Source: Asparagopsis taxiformis
Lineage: Eukaryota; Rhodophyta; Florideophyceae; Bonnemaisoniales; Bonnemaisoniaceae
Assembly: GCA_030407315.1 (NCBI GenBank)
Contig: JALQPE010002358.1
Coordinates: 124,001-188,000 of the forward strand
Direction: 5' to 3'
Length of the DNA stretch: 64,000 nt
Positions 43,942 through 54,261 of the stretch are shown here, in pieces. Made by a program: the position numbers and the translations under genes. The notes below the pieces were generated by a model. That model was not told where the DNA came from. It saw only the letters and a program-made list of their open reading frames with translations, and made no database searches. Each line of letters opens with the position of its first letter. The first letter of the stretch is position 1.

Positions 43942-46900
43942 TTACTCGATTGATGACAGTGCTGACACACCCATAAGTTCTCGGAGCTTCATGAACTGAA
44001 CGCGTTGCAGAGGCTTAGTCAGCAGGTCGGCTATCATTTCAGATGTTGGGCAGTAGTCAATTGCAAACATCTCCTTCAGTAGACAATCTCGGACGAAATG
44101 ATATTGGATGTCGATATGTTTGGTTCGAGTTCCCGATGCGTCATTCTTGGCCATCTTGATTGAGCCTTGGTTATCGACATTGATGAGAATCGGATCTGCG
44201 GAGCTGTTCCCGCTGCCGAAACCAACTATATTGCTGAGCCAAATAGCCTCCTTTACAGCAGCACTCAGGGCCATGTATTCAGCCTCGGAGGAAGACTGAG
44301 CTACACAGCTTTGCTTGCGAGACTTCCAGCTCACAGCTGCGCCAGCCATCATGAAGACGTAGCCGCTGGTAGATTTCCGATTTATTGTGCAGCCTCCCCA
44401 ATCTGAGTCGCTAAATCCTACCGGTGATAGATCCTCTGAGGCCTTGTAAAGTACCCCAAAACCTTTAGTACCTGAAACATATCGTAGAACGCGCTTCACA
44501 GCTACCCAGAGAGATTTGGTTGGAGTCTCGACGAACTGAGCAAGTCTTCCGACTGCAAACGCGATATCAGGACGAGTTCCCACAGCTAGATACATTAGGC
44601 TTCCAATGGCTTTGCGGTAGAGTGTGGAGTCAATTGCCTCTGTTTCGGTATCCCCAATCGAGATCTGAGCTTGCATTGGAGTTGTAACAGGGCTGGAGTT
44701 TTCCATTCCGAATCGTTCCAATACCTTTTCGGCGTATCGGGTTTGATTCAAGTGCAACAGCCCTCTGGAAGGGTCTCGTACAATTTCTAGTCCAAGGCAC
44801 ACTCGAGCTCTGCCACAGTCTTTCATCTCGAAGCGTTTGCAGAACTCTTCCTTTAGTTCGTCCAATAAGTCTCTGCTGCTAGAGGCCAGCAACAAATCAT
44901 CCACGTAAAGTGCAATGATCATCATAGAATCCTTACTGTTCCTAACATAGAAGCATGGATCGTACGGGGAGCTCTGGAATGTGAGTTCAGATATGAGAAA
45001 CTCGTCAATTTTAGCGTGCCACTGCCTTGGAGCCTGTTTGAGACCGTAAAGTGCTTTCTGAAGTTTACAGACATGGTTGGGATACGCTGGACTCACAAAC
45101 CCCTCAGGCTGCTCCATGTATATTTCTTGTTCGAGGTCACCATAGAGAAAGGCTGTCTTCACATCCATCTGATCGCAGAAAAGATCGTGATGAACAGTCA
45201 GAGCGAAGAACATGCGTAGAGTGCAGAACTTGACAACAGGTGCGTATGTTTCGGCATAGTCAATGCCATATTTCTGCTCGAATCCTCGCGTTACGAGCCG
45301 AGCTTTATGCTTTATTGAGTGCTCTCCGTTGTCGTTGATGATATCTTTGCGTTTGAAGACCCATTTTGAAGAAAGAAGGTTGACAGCTTCACTGCGGGGG
45401 ACCAGAATCCAAGTGCGATTTGCATGGAGAGAATCCATTTCGGATTGGATTGCTTCGATCCATAGACCTTTCTCCTCCCCCTTGGTCACCTCAGTGAAGG
45501 TGAGGAGGTGTTCTGGAGTGGAATCAGCCGCAGCAGAAACGATGGCAGTGGTTTTCCACCATTCACCCGGAGGTTTTCGAGCACGGGAAGATTTTCGAGG
45601 AGCATTCATAATGGAAACGTCAGGTCCTGAAGCAGATGTGGGTGGAGGAGATTGTGGCTGTGATGTGATATGTTCAGTAGAGGGACTTGAGGGTGGAGAG
45701 GGAGGAGAGTTCTTTTGTGTACGAGAACCTGGAGAGTTCTCAGATGTGTGGTTCTCAAAAGTCTCATAAGAGAAAGTGTCAAATTCTGTGTAGTCAGACT
45801 CCTTAGTCACCGTTTTCGATTTCGTCTCGTCGAAGATCACATCTCGAGACACTACTATTTTCTCATTTGTAAAGTCCCATAACTTGTATGCTTTCTGTGC
45901 TTCTGCGTACCCAAGCATTATCGCTTTGACTGAACGGTAGTCTAGCGTCTGTAGATGTTTATCTGGAATTTTATACCAGCAATTACTGCCGAACGTGCGC
46001 AAGTGCGCGATGTTTGGTTTTCGGCCGTGCCAGATTTCAAAAGGAGTCGTTCCAGATGGAAGAGAACGACTAGTAATTCGATTACGAATGTAGGCAGCAC
46101 AAGAGAGTGCCTCTGCCCAGAACTCCAATGGAGTAGAGTTGTGATGAAGCATGGTTCGAATGTGATCCTTCAGAGTTCGATTCATACGTTCTGCTACGCC
46201 GTTCTGTTGTGGAGTGTATGCACAAGTCGTCTGCCGTTTGATGCCTTTCATTTCAAGGAAAGAGCAGAACTCATTGGAGAAATATTCTCCCCCTCCGTCG
46301 GAGCGTAATTGACGAAGTACTCGCCCTGTTTGTGTTTCAGCCAAACACAGAAATCGCTGGAATGCATCGAAGCAATCAGACTTCCGATGCAACGGATAGA
46401 CAGTGAGCCAACGAGACTTGTCGTCAATGAAAGTAACGAAATATCGAGCTCCCCCTTTTGAGCGTGGTTCTATAGGCCCTGCTAGGTCTGTGTGAACTAA
46501 ATCAAGTATCTCAAAGGCTCTCGTCAGAGAAGATTTCGGGATCGCTACACGAGGCATTTTACCGGTAACGCACCCTTCACACAGATGGGTTTTCGGGGAT
46601 GAGTCGTTTTTTGATTCTGAGTCCATTCACCGCGGAGATTTGTGCCATTCGAGATATTCCATTTTTGTCGAAGTGGCCTAATCGTTCATGCCATAGTTGC
46701 AGAGAAGCAACACAAGCAGATTCTATTCCAATATCCCTTTCTTTAATAGGAACATTGAGATCGATAGCATAGAGTCCGTTACGTTTGTGTCCGGTGGCTA
46801 TCGCGCCTCCGTCTTTAGTTAAGATGACTCCATTGTTCGTAAACTGTACCGATATTCCACGAGCAGTGAGAGTACTCACTGATATGAGGGAAAAAATAAA

Positions 46901-48019
46901 TGACGGAACATGAAGGACATCTTTAAGTAGGTAAACTCTTTCTTTCCCGTTTACTAGGATTGAAAGTTTAACATCGCCACATCCCACAGCTAGTGCAGTT
47001 GATTTGTCTCCTAGAGTCACACTGAAAGGTTTTAATTTCTTGTAGGAAACAAACATTGTTCGATCGAACGTCATATGAGAAGTAGCTGCGGAGTCGATGT
47101 ACCAGGTAGATGCGATGTGTATCTCCTTGAGCGACTCAGAATATGATGAGAGTAGACAAACATACTCTTTTCCTTCATCATCTTTGTTCTGTTCAGTGTC
47201 CATCGCTACGGCAGCCATAGAGGTTAAGTTCGACTCTCGTTGAGATATGTGAGCAGAAGTGCGAGGTTTGTTCGAGCGGGAGCGGGGAGGTCGGCCATAC
47301 TTCTGCCAACAATACGGCTCTGTATGGTTCGTACGCCCACAGTGGGTACATTTCTTCCTGTTGATGTTTCCAGAAGGCTTTCCACTTGTGGAAACCAAAG
47401 CAGCTGTATCCGAAGACGACCCTCGAGGTTTCTGGATCGCAGCTCGACGCTCCTCTTGGAGAAGGAGACTGCGTACTTTGTCGAACGTAAAGGTGGGGTC
47501 CTCATCCCCGATAGCATCAAGAGCAGTAATAAGCGTTTGGAAAGACGAGGGAAGTCCATTGAGAACAGCCATGGCCATTTCTTTATCGTCAATGTTGACA
47601 CCCATGGAGGTCAATACTGTTGCCATTTGTCGAACCCGGTTGATATAAACCAGCATTTGCTCACCTGGTCTCATCGTAGCAGTATAGAAGTCCCGCCTCG
47701 CGGCTAGTTTGTTGAGCAATGTATGCCTTTGATGCACGTTACAAATCTCTTGCCACATTTCTAGAGCAGTAGTGGTGTGTGTAACATTCTTGAGCATCTC
47801 GTCGGACAACGTGATTCCGATGGCCATTCGGGCAGTTTTATCCTTCCGTAGCCATTTCGAAAGCTCTTCTGGGTCTGTAGGGCGAGGAGGACAAAGTTCC
47901 GAGTCAATCATTTCGTCTACCTCTCGATGACCGAGGATGAGTTCCATCTTTTGTTTCCATGAATGGAAGTTGGAGTAGTCCAGCTTCTCTATTCGGATCC
48001 CAGATGTATTGCTCTCCAT
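43942..48019 (-). pseudogene. Copia Gag-Pol, copy 3, one-base frame break after the GAG-pre-integrase region
   Basis: Two ORFs, 48019-46577 (Gag, CCHC, protease) and 46626-43942 (integrase, reverse transcriptase, RNase H), together match copy 2 end to end. The break is an A6 run on the minus strand (46607-46612) where copy 2 has A5, directly before the CEGCVTGK segment that begins the integrase zinc-binding area. All catalytic motifs remain, and the residues altered in copy 2 are the consensus ones here (DDKSR, TYAPV, LLTKP). One base in a homopolymer is the only defect I see, so it could be a recent mutation or a consensus error. Confidence 0.85.
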
Positions 48020-48202
48020 CGCTCTTTAATATATTTTATCTGTTCGACCTTTCCCAAGTAGACGACTGATAGTCGTCGAGGACCAAGCTGGGGTCTATAG
48101 GATAGAAACTTCTAGCTAAGAGCGAAGAAAGAAGGAGAACAAGTGAACAAGGTTTATGGATGCGAAATCAGCTAGATTCCTAGAGTATAGAAACGAAATT
48201 AT

Positions 48203-48721
48203 CTAATCGGAAGTGGAGGAAGAAGCTTTAGAAGCTTTGGAGATTTTGAGTGCCTTCTCAATTCCTAGATGGCGACGGCCGCGGAGGTGGTTGTCGAATT
48301 CACTTTTCGTGCGGACGATGACTCCACACGGTCGGCAAACCTTTAGACCTCCTTCTTTAAGACGTTCGACTGTCTTTTTATGTCTTGCGCCGTTGTAATG
48401 AGCGACCCTCGACTCGGCAGAATTGAGATAAACGTTGCAATCTTTGCACCTAGAGCGATTCGCGTCCTTGTGCGCAGCGTACTTCGTCTTGTTATCTCTC
48501 CTCTCGGCAATGCTATAAGCCTTCCGGAAGACGCGATCGCGGAGAGATTCTCCTTCCCGGCGAAGCCTTGGACGAGGTTCTTCAAGTCGTGGCTGAACAC
48601 GATCTTCTTCGTCACTGCTAGACACTGCAGGAGAAGTAAAGGCGAAAGGTTAGGAGTTATACCGATCTTACTAAGGTCTAAACCTTGAAAATGACCGAAA
48701 GATGAAAGGTATTAACGTACT
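48203..48721 (-). CDS. Two-finger matrin/U1-type C2H2 protein in copia leader, spliced start, copy 3
   Basis: 140 residues, differing from copy 2 at only a couple of positions (NVYLN for NVYIN; RRHLGIE for RRHRGIE). Both CX2CX12HX5H fingers are intact. The start codon is again split: A at 48721, TG at 48624-48623, with an intron between. Confidence 0.8.
48625..48720 (-). other. Leader intron of copia copy 3
   Basis: GTACGT donor at 48720 and CTCCTGCAG acceptor ending at 48625, 96 nt; creates the ATG. Confidence 0.75.
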
Positions 48722-48896
48722 TTTGATAGAGTTGATGAGACGAAAACCAATGTATTTTAGTTGATGTGTAGTGAAGGCTATAATGCTATACCGATCAGGA
48801 CAAGGTTGCTGACTTACAAGAGCAGAACCGAGTTGAGAAAGGTTTAGACGAGCCAAGATAGAAGCAGCCGGTAGATCCAATAGGTTGGGCAAAAAC

Positions 48897-48972
48897 AGCC
48901 CAGTTGCTCAGTCGTTAATACTGTGCAGACCAAGAATTATTGGTCGTGCGTTCGAGTCCCCAACGGAACGCC
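48897..48972 (+). ncRNA. tRNA-like unit antisense to copia leader, copy 3
   Basis: AGTTGCTCAGTCGTTA (A-box-like), perfect 6-bp hairpin GACCAA/TTGGTC, GTTCGAGTCCC (B-box-like), then T6 at 48980-48985 as a pol III-type terminator. Confidence 0.5.
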
Positions 48973-49136
48973 GTATTACTTTTTTCTTTGAGTTGCCTCA
49001 AGTGTCTTGAGATATTCCAAGTATGTCGCAAACTGCCAGGATGTCACCTGTAGTGATGACACAGTGTCAATGTGACAGTTATAGTTGACAATTGATGTCA
49101 AGATGACAGAAAAGTTTTGTCCGGAGTGCGCCGAGC

Positions 49137-49432
49137 GGAGCGAGGCGTACAGGCGCCGGGGAGCGAGGCGTACAGGCGCCGGGGAGCGAGGCGTACAGGC
49201 GCCGGGGAGCGAGGCGTACAGGCGCCGGGGAGCGAGGCGTACAGGCGCCGGGGAGCGAGGCGTACAGGCGCCGGGGAGCGAGGCGGAGTGGCCGCCGGGG
49301 AGCGAGGCGTACAGGCGCCGGGGAGCGAGGCGTACAGGCGCCGGGGAGCGAGGCGGAGTGGCCGCCGGGGAGCGAGGCGGAGTGGCCGCCGGGGAGCGAG
49401 GCGGAGTGGCCGCCGGTGAGCGAGGCGGAGTG
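49137..49432 (-). repeat. Leader minisatellite, 23/24-bp units
   Basis: Eight 23-bp units containing GCGAGGCGTACAGGCGCCGG and four 24-bp units containing GCGAGGCGGAGTGGCCGCCG in mixed order, plus a partial unit. Copy 2 has a single unit in the same place (near 29990-30030); copy 1 has a different two-unit repeat at 9533-9590. Confidence 0.9.
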
Positions 49433-49639
49433 CAACGCGCAGAAAGAAACGAGTAAGAACGCGCGGGAAGAATGGGCAATACGAGCGAGCGAGCGAGAGG
49501 AGAAGCACGCAACGAGCGGAGAGCGTGGGTACCGAGTAACGCAAAATGAACGAGGAGCGAGGGCTGCTGGAAATATATGTTCGCGCGCGCCGGCGAAATT
49601 ACTCACCACTGCGCCAAAATAAAATTGAAACGACCACGA

Positions 49640-49660
49640 AAGCGTGCTGGGCCCATAACC
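49640..49660 (-). promoter_or_regulatory. Primer-binding site, internal initiator tRNA-Met
   Basis: Same 21-nt site as 29755-29775, directly inside the 5' LTR on the minus strand. Confidence 0.88.
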
Positions 49661-50135
49661 TGTGAGAATCAAAATGGTCGCTTACCAGTGTTTACTAAAA
49701 ATTGCGAGCTCACCAGATTATTTCTACTACTGGCGAGATGCGCCAACGGTGAGTCGGACAGCCTGTTCTTGGTTTGTCCAGACAGTCTGTCGTTGCCATC
49801 ACCACCTGCCAATCTGGTACACGTGTGATTTCTATCATGCCATCGCCACGTGTACATATATCATAACATTTTTCCCAGTGCCAGGACCTCAACTCGTCCT
49901 AGCATTTCTAATTACTAATTTGAATTATGACAAACAAATTAAAACTTCTGAGGCTAGTTACTCCGTAATGGAGTGTCGTAAGAGCCCCGGAGAAGTTGCT
50001 ACCCGACTAATTCGGTGACGCTGAATACAATGAGATAGGTTTCGGAGCGCTCAGAGCACTCCTTCATAGAGAAATCGAGAGTCAAAGTTTTCTCACGGAA
50101 TTAGGCCTTCGAGGCCTATTCGCAGTGATTCAACA
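49661..50135 (-). repeat. 5' LTR of copia copy 3
   Basis: 475 bp, matches 43452-43926 apart from a GCGC(A/T)CAGAGCACTCC difference. Confidence 0.93.
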
Positions 50136-50140
50136 GGTTA

Positions 50141-51306
50141 TTGGAAGTCATGAAGCGAACTATTATGCGCAATACATGATCATTACCCCAAGTTTCATTA
50201 TCGCACAATCATGGTAACAACAGCATGCATTTTATCTTCATCATCTGCACTGCAGTTCATGAGCTATGGTTAAGATGATGAAGTTGGATAGACCAATGTT
50301 CCATCTACATCTTTAAGAAGAAGGTGACACGCGTAGAGGTCGATGGCATGGCCGTATCATACCCCGTTTATGTTATACAAGTTCAAGTAAGCGCGGATGC
50401 TTCAGCAAAGCGATTGGTAACAAACGGATACCATGCATTAGAAGAGTCGGTGCAGTGCGAACTTCGTGCATCGCGATGAAGTTTTGAACATGTACTGGGT
50501 TTATTCCGGACAGCCTATCTCATTGAACAATTATACAGCTAACTGGTAATGATTTATCAACATTTAACGATACGAAGACAATGTGCATGATGTGCATGGC
50601 TGTATATATGTACATTAGTGGAAAGTTCTAATGCGGACCTTGCGGGATGCTTGCAAGCGCGTGCATATGTCTGTATATACGGGAGTGGCTTTTACAGGCT
50701 TTGGAATCTCCCTCCGCGAGCCTCTTTCATGCTCTGCCATACTCAGTACGGAATGCCCGTGGTCAAACTGCGCAGTTGAATTTAAGGTAGCGCAGAGCTT
50801 GACTCACCCATGACGAATTTAATGCATCTATGTACATCTCAATTGTGTACTCTACAACAGTTACTCTTGGAAGTATACGGCTTCGAGCATATGCGATGCA
50901 TCCGAGGGAATCCAATTCAACACCGGCCATATGTAACCCAGATAGTTGATAGTGGAGAAGCAGAATCCTTTTCATAGACGTTCCGAATTGAGTATACTCA
51001 ATTCAAGAGTATACTGTTTTCTCATCGCTGTCAACAAACGAAATCATTCACTAAAGTTTGCTATCCATGTGCATTGATTATGTGCAAGAAAAATCACCCA
51101 GCACAATAGCTGAAGCAAAATACATGAAGGAGAGAAGAGAATCGACGGGAAATCATTGGATCAGACTATGAAATCGCGTATGGTGCAGTCATTGAAGTAC
51201 CTACTGCCCGACTTGCACCGCAAATTGTGCCATAGTTGAAGCACTTGCTGTAGCTTTTCTAGAACGAGTATTGTTTAATTGATTCACATCGCATCGCACA
51301 CATTTT
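50141..51306. other. Intergenic, nothing recognised
   Basis: AT-rich, short frames only. Confidence 0.5.
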
Positions 51307-53190
51307 CTATTTTGCTTGTGTACTCTTCTGTTGCATGTTTGCACAAACAGCACAGATTCGCTCATTTGTCTCGCCTCCACAGCATAAGTCATGCACCTTT
51401 TTTCGGCACTTTGTGCAAACAGTGAGTAGGCGCTCGGGCCGTTGAGCATCAGGGTTATTTGCGAGGATACATAACGGTCCTGATGCACATATCACGGACT
51501 TTCTCGATGATGGACCATTGGTTGTATTGGGGCGTGGTAGTTCCGTAGTTTCTCTATTTTCGGATGAGATATGTGAGGAATACGCAATATCGTTCTGGTC
51601 AGAAAGATTTGAGGCATCTGAGCTCTTCTCAGAGGGATCAGCATCGGTTTCAGACTTCTCTTGTCTCTCTTTGCCGAATTCATCTTCTTGGAACTCTTCA
51701 GTATCTTCGGTACTGGAGTTGGATCCGAATCGGGAAAGGATACAAATAGTCTCAGCCTGTGATTCGCCTACTCCCAGTGTCCGAGATCTTGTATTACGAG
51801 TGCTCTGTGTTGAATTATTTCTGTCCTCCGCGCACCTCAGTAAACGATTCCTAGCCAATCTGAAACAATCGCTGTTCTGCTCCACAAGTGTGCAAGACCT
51901 TCTTTTGGCGAGGCAGGCAATTCCAGTTGTCATTGTACCTGCATACGTGTCCAGCACATTCCCATCCTCCGGAGCGAATGTAGTCATAATCTCTGCCAAA
52001 AGGAATGGATTCTTCTCTTCGACACGCACTCTAGCTCGGCTGTTTGGGTATGTGAGCTTGTTCCTAACTATAGGAATGTTATCGATAACATTGAATTTTC
52101 GTTTGTGGGATACTCGAAGCAGACAGTATTGAGATTGGAGATTTGCTTTGAAACCAGATGGGTGTTGCCCGGCACATCTACCAACTAGTGCAAATTCCAC
52201 GGCATTCTGTGGGAATGTATTATTTCTTGTACGTTGGAGTCCGGAACTCTCTTTGACAAATGTCAGTGGATGTTGCATCATTGAAATATCTGTTGTCCGG
52301 AATGCATTGAACCATCTTGGCAGTAAATGAAATGATGAAAATATCACGACATATCCGCCCGGCTTAACCATTCTTCTCGTGAACTGTACAAATGACTCCA
52401 TCTCAGCATCGTCTATGTAATCACTGTACTCAGACCCTGTATGAGAGGCATTTGGTTTCACCATATATGGAGGATCCGTTAGCACGAGGTCGAACGTTTG
52501 CTCTTCAGATACAACAGTGTTGCGATAGTGCTGCCAGGACATTTGGTAGCATCTTATATTGTATGATTCAAGCAGAAAAATCTCATTTGAGTCCTTTGTT
52601 CCTGTACTAGTATCCAATCTTTCGGATGTTTGAGTGTGAGGTACTGAAACTGAGTTTGCCTTGGACTGCTGAGAGGAAATTTTTTTCTTACCAAAATCCT
52701 GATCGCCGATGGAGGTGGATGATTGTTTGCCAGTCTGGATGCTAGAGTCATCTGCATTTAAAGTTTCCAAATCTTCTTCATCTTCGTCTGAAGCACTAGG
52801 TGCACAATTCGGGCCTGGTTCCAGTGGTTCCTGAGTCTCGGCAGGGTTTTGATGAAGTGAAGGTTCTGATGAGTTGAGTTCATTACCTGATTCGATGTTT
52901 CCCTGAGGATCGCATTTTTCTCGGAGAACACGGCTTTGTGTATTCATATACTTCTTCATCATCCAATCGAACTGAGATGGACATGCACTCTTGAATACCT
53001 TGAGCAATGAAGGAAGTATGTCAATGTCATTTCCAGCGTTACTGAGTACCTCTTCATCGAGAACAAACGTACGAAGAAGATTTTTATGAATTACTTCCAG
53101 GTCTTTAGGCCATACATCGGAACCCAGGAAGCGTTGAAACTTCTCCGCCTCAAGACGAGCAGCTTTGGCTGCTACAACTTGTTTTTGCAT
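51307..53190 (-). CDS. Beta-class DNA N6A/N4C methyltransferase with C-terminal cysteine-rich finger
   Basis: 627 residues from ATG 53190. An unrecognised helical N-terminus and acidic/Ser-rich linker (1-~205) lead to motif IV LVLTDPPY (239-242), a VKPGGYVVIF strand, and motif I VLDTYAGTMTTG (412-423): the beta-class order, catalytic residues canonical. The C-terminus (568-616) has C568, C574, C592, C595, H600, C603/C604, C613 and C616, a PHD-like or treble-clef finger similar to the one at 840-1050. Prokaryotic-type MTases of this class are rare in eukaryotes; bdelloid N4CMT is a known acquired case. It is in frame with the ParB-like ORF upstream, separated by one TAA and 13 open codons. It may be translated by readthrough or from its own ATG. 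Confidence 0.85.
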   Translation of the reverse strand: MQKQVVAAKAARLEAEKFQRFLGSDVWPKDLEVIHKNLLRTFVLDEEVLSNAGNDIDILPSLLKVFKSACPSQFDWMMKKYMNTQSRVLREKCDPQGNIESGNELNSSEPSLHQNPAETQEPLEPGPNCAPSASDEDEEDLETLNADDSSIQTGKQSSTSIGDQDFGKKKISSQQSKANSVSVPHTQTSERLDTSTGTKDSNEIFLLESYNIRCYQMSWQHYRNTVVSEEQTFDLVLTDPPYMVKPNASHTGSEYSDYIDDAEMESFVQFTRRMVKPGGYVVIFSSFHLLPRWFNAFRTTDISMMQHPLTFVKESSGLQRTRNNTFPQNAVEFALVGRCAGQHPSGFKANLQSQYCLLRVSHKRKFNVIDNIPIVRNKLTYPNSRARVRVEEKNPFLLAEIMTTFAPEDGNVLDTYAGTMTTGIACLAKRRSCTLVEQNSDCFRLARNRLLRCAEDRNNSTQSTRNTRSRTLGVGESQAETICILSRFGSNSSTEDTEEFQEDEFGKERQEKSETDADPSEKSSDASNLSDQNDIAYSSHISSENRETTELPRPNTTNGPSSRKSVICASGPLCILANNPDAQRPERLLTVCTKCRKKVHDLCCGGETNERICAVCANMQQKSTQAK

Positions 53191-53229
53191 GACAGCCGCG
53201 GGGACAGTACGAAAGTTGTTCTGCTTGCA

Positions 53230-54261
53230 TTACATCTGCGCACGGTAAAGAGAATTGATTTGGTCCGCTTCAGTGGAGTTCATGAACGCAGAGGAGCCTT
53301 TGAGAGTATTCGTAGAGATCATATCTCTATACACTCTACAGTCAAGGGTTGGGAGTGGATTGAGTGAGCGTCCCTGCGATGATGCTCTCTGTTTCTCATA
53401 AGATCTCGCGAGCTCCGGGTGTTCCCCGTTCACCAATTCCCCAACCTTCTCCAGCACAATGCTAGATAGTTTCATAACACACCCAGCAAGCTGTCTCTGA
53501 GTGCTAGTCGACCTTCCATCCCCTCCTGCGTAAAAATCAGCGACTGCTGTTACGAATCCCTTAGGGATCCTAGAATCATCCAGACATCGCTCCCTTTTCA
53601 ACGTATTACAGTCGTCATGAAGAGATTTCATAAGGTCGAAAACTGTCGTTTTGATGATGTAAGAGTCCTCCTGAAGAGCGTTCCTTGCTCGAGCGTACGC
53701 ACGAAGCTTATCTAAGGGTGATGGGTTTATGCACAAAACAGTCCAAGAGAACCCAGCCCATTGCTCTGGTGACTTTTCCATCAAGCGCTGAAGAACAAGG
53801 AGGCGGTGAAAGCCATCTACGATTCCGAACCAAGCCGCAAACTTTTGAACTTCCTTTTCTGCATCTTCGTTGTTCATTCCATGTTCCTCCATGAGATAGG
53901 ATTTCGGATAACTGCGAAAAGCACCTTCAAGTTTAACAACGACAGCTTTGTTCCCGGCACTGCTTATTCCTCTCTCTATTATTCCATTTTGAGCCCCACT
54001 TCCGGTTGTGAAGCTGTGCTCTAGTCTATCGAGGCCTGAAGGAGATATGTGACGAACTTTTGTGAGAGGCACGCATGATCTTGGGTCTACCTGAATGATT
54101 CTTGCACCTTCTTCTATGTCGCCAAATAGGATTTGAACACGCTGGATTTTCATGGGTGGAACATCTTTCTCACTTTTTTCCTTGGTGTAGACTTTCGCGG
54201 CATTCTGCAACAAATCACAAACAACACTGCAATGCCTATGGAAGAGTCTCTGAACAGTCAC
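53230..54261 (-). CDS. ParB-like DNA-binding/nuclease-domain protein
   Basis: 343 residues. The ParB-like core contains WFGIVDGFHRLLVLQRL (VDGFHR at 148-153), the conserved G-x-HR segment, preceded by a substrate-loop-like region (NGIIERGISS) comparable to ParB residues before the motif. A helical C-terminal half follows. The stop TAA at 53232-53230 is followed in the same frame by the methyltransferase at 53190, so the two may form one readthrough product. The start at 54261 is the first ATG of the open frame; a TTGTTGCAG acceptor-like sequence near codon 20 leaves a spliced start possible. Diverges from the DDE gene at 55586. Confidence 0.7.
   Translation of the reverse strand: MTVQRLFHRHCSVVCDLLQNAAKVYTKEKSEKDVPPMKIQRVQILFGDIEEGARIIQVDPRSCVPLTKVRHISPSGLDRLEHSFTTGSGAQNGIIERGISSAGNKAVVVKLEGAFRSYPKSYLMEEHGMNNEDAEKEVQKFAAWFGIVDGFHRLLVLQRLMEKSPEQWAGFSWTVLCINPSPLDKLRAYARARNALQEDSYIIKTTVFDLMKSLHDDCNTLKRERCLDDSRIPKGFVTAVADFYAGGDGRSTSTQRQLAGCVMKLSSIVLEKVGELVNGEHPELARSYEKQRASSQGRSLNPLPTLDCRVYRDMISTNTLKGSSAFMNSTEADQINSLYRAQM

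Larger units (their letters stand above)
43452..50135 (-). mobile_element. Ty1/copia LTR retrotransposon, copy 3 (complete, gag-pol frame-broken)
   Basis: 6684 bp, LTRs 43452-43926 and 49661-50135 (475 bp), target duplication GGTTA (43447-43451, 50136-50140). Same subfamily as copy 2 with very few differences. The extra length comes from a minisatellite expansion in the leader (49137-49432). Confidence 0.95.

Noticed and set aside
46577..46626. Programmed gag-pol frameshift in copia copy 3
   Set aside because: The break is downstream of protease, not at a gag/pol border, and sister copies are continuous there; a homopolymer indel is simpler.
49137..49432. CRISPR-like array
   Set aside because: Units are contiguous with no spacers and the organism is eukaryotic; it is a minisatellite.
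51307..54261. Bacterial restriction-modification or plasmid contamination (ParB plus methylase)
   Set aside because: The genes sit between copia elements, DUF7869 and eukaryotic-type transposases, and related genes are fused to a SET domain; no bacterial-style ribosome sites or neighbours.
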